Below, piece after piece: positions 5,289 through 6,038 of a stretch of 6,038 bases of DNA. The notes below the pieces were generated by a model, which did not search any database, was not told the DNA's origin, and saw only the letters and a program-made list of their open reading frames with translations. The translations under genes were made by a program, and so were the position numbers. Within the stretch, counting starts at the first letter, position 1, and the number at the start of each line of letters is the position of its first letter. Source of the stretch: Acidobacteriota bacterium (GTDB lineage: Bacteria; Acidobacteriota; Polarisedimenticolia; JAPUIV01); assembly GCA_027296665.1 (NCBI GenBank), contig JAPUIV010000124.1, forward strand, positions 1 through 6,038, read 5' to 3'.

Positions 5289-6038
5289 ATGTCGATCATT
5301 TTTCATTATCTGAAACGGTATCGCCGCAAGTTTTTCCTCGGTTGCCTGTTCCTTCTGGCTACCAATAGTCTCATCCTGACCATTCCGAGACTCCTGAAAT
5401 ACGCCATCGAGGAGATGGAACAGAAAATCTCCCTCGACCTGGTGGCAAAATACGCCATCGCGATCGTCGGGGTTGCCACCCTGCAGGCGGTGGTTCGAGC
5501 CTTTTCCCGCCTGCAGCTTCTCGGCATGAGCCGCGAGGTCTCCTTTGATCTGCGCAACCGGGTGTTCCGGCACCTCCTCGCCCTCCCCTCGGCGTTCTTC
5601 GACCGGCACCCGACAGGCGACATCATGTCGCGGTCGGTAAACGACATGCGCAGCGTGCGGAGCCTGTTCGGGCCCGGGATCCTGAACCTGATCAACACCG
5701 CCATCGTCTACATTGGCGGACTCTACCTGATGGCCCGGATCGACCTCCGCATGACCCTCCTGGCCCTGATTCCTTATCCCTTCCTTCTTTTCGCCATCCA
5801 GAAGATGGGAAGAATGGTCCACCAGCGAACCAGCGAGGTGCAGGAACAACTTGCTTCGATCAGCAACCGCGTCCTGGAGAACCTCAACGGGGTTCACCTG
5901 GTGCGCACCTTTTCACAAGAGGAACAGGAGATCGAACGGTTCGATCTTCTGAACCGCGAATACTTCCGCAGAAACCTCCGCCTCGCCATGACCCGCGGCG
6001 GTATCATCTCCCTCATGGGGGCGGTGGGCGGCCTGGGG
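5289..6038 (+). CDS. ABC exporter, N-terminal transmembrane domain (MdlA/MsbA-like; 3' end outside window)
   Basis: An open frame of 250 codons runs from ATG 5289 to the window edge without a stop. It encodes the membrane domain of a type-1 ABC exporter half-transporter. Predicted membrane helices lie at about 15-33, 53-72, 132-150 and 155-172. Between them are landmarks of this domain: the intracellular stretch LRNRVFRHLLALPSAFFDR (about 88-106), then TGDIMSR, and after the fourth helix QLASISNRVLENLNGVHLVRTF. LFGPGI and LNREYFRRNLRLA resemble the MdlA/YheI/SmdA branch more than lipid-A MsbA. The nucleotide-binding domain lies beyond the window, so the ATPase cannot be confirmed and the substrate is unknown. 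An in-frame TAG at 5283-5285 makes ATG 5289 the first possible start. No Shine-Dalgarno sequence is visible in the AT-rich leader. The gene lies 37 bases after holB. Confidence 0.88.
   Translation, partial: MSIIFHYLKRYRRKFFLGCLFLLATNSLILTIPRLLKYAIEEMEQKISLDLVAKYAIAIVGVATLQAVVRAFSRLQLLGMSREVSFDLRNRVFRHLLALPSAFFDRHPTGDIMSRSVNDMRSVRSLFGPGILNLINTAIVYIGGLYLMARIDLRMTLLALIPYPFLLFAIQKMGRMVHQRTSEVQEQLASISNRVLENLNGVHLVRTFSQEEQEIERFDLLNREYFRRNLRLAMTRGGIISLMGAVGGLG

Noticed and set aside
1..6038. CRISPR arrays, tRNA or rRNA genes, transposases, phage genes and attachment sites
   Set aside because: No regularly spaced direct repeats, cloverleaf or rRNA-like sequence, transposase or integrase motifs, or terminal inverted repeats were seen on either strand.

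Overview
The window is a compact, high-GC bacterial chromosomal segment with six protein genes, all on the + strand and nearly back to back. It reads as housekeeping genes around one unfamiliar secreted protein. Five genes belong to well-known families: a RimO-type methylthiotransferase (5' end cut off by the window), PgpA, RibF, thymidylate kinase and the DNA polymerase III delta' subunit. The sixth family member, an MdlA/MsbA-like ABC exporter, runs off the 3' end. The taxon cannot be fixed from this sequence. A free-living bacterium of deltaproteobacterial or Acidobacteriota-like type would fit the GC content, the PgpA and the tmk-holB pairing, but that is only a guess. I see no mobile element, phage gene, CRISPR array or RNA gene.

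Positions 1-1939 hold rimO' - pgpA - ribF. rimO and pgpA overlap by 17 bases, and pgpA and ribF are 5 bases apart, so the three are almost certainly one transcript covering ribosome modification, phosphatidylglycerol synthesis and FMN/FAD synthesis. Positions 1965-3425 hold a HEAT-repeat protein with a probable signal peptide, no recognisable enzymatic motif and no named family. It follows ribF after about 25 bases.

Positions 3426-3525 are the longest non-coding stretch. It contains a good sigma70-type promoter whose -35 box overlaps the stop codon of the HEAT gene, followed by a leader of about 70 bases that may hold an eight-codon ORF and a hairpin over the tmk ribosome-binding site. This splits the cluster into two transcription units. 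Positions 3526-5251 hold tmk and holB, an association also known from E. coli, joining dTDP synthesis to the replicase clamp loader. The 3' end of holB is rich in inverted repeats, and an AT-rich junction of about 35 bases leads into the ABC exporter gene at 5289.

Three consecutive genes (HEAT protein, tmk, holB) seem to start with TTG, two of them with a well-placed Shine-Dalgarno sequence. GATC, and especially GGATCC, is strikingly over-represented through the window. I found no convincing evidence of a wholly new multi-gene system. The best candidates for follow-up are the secreted HEAT-repeat protein and the tmk promoter and leader.
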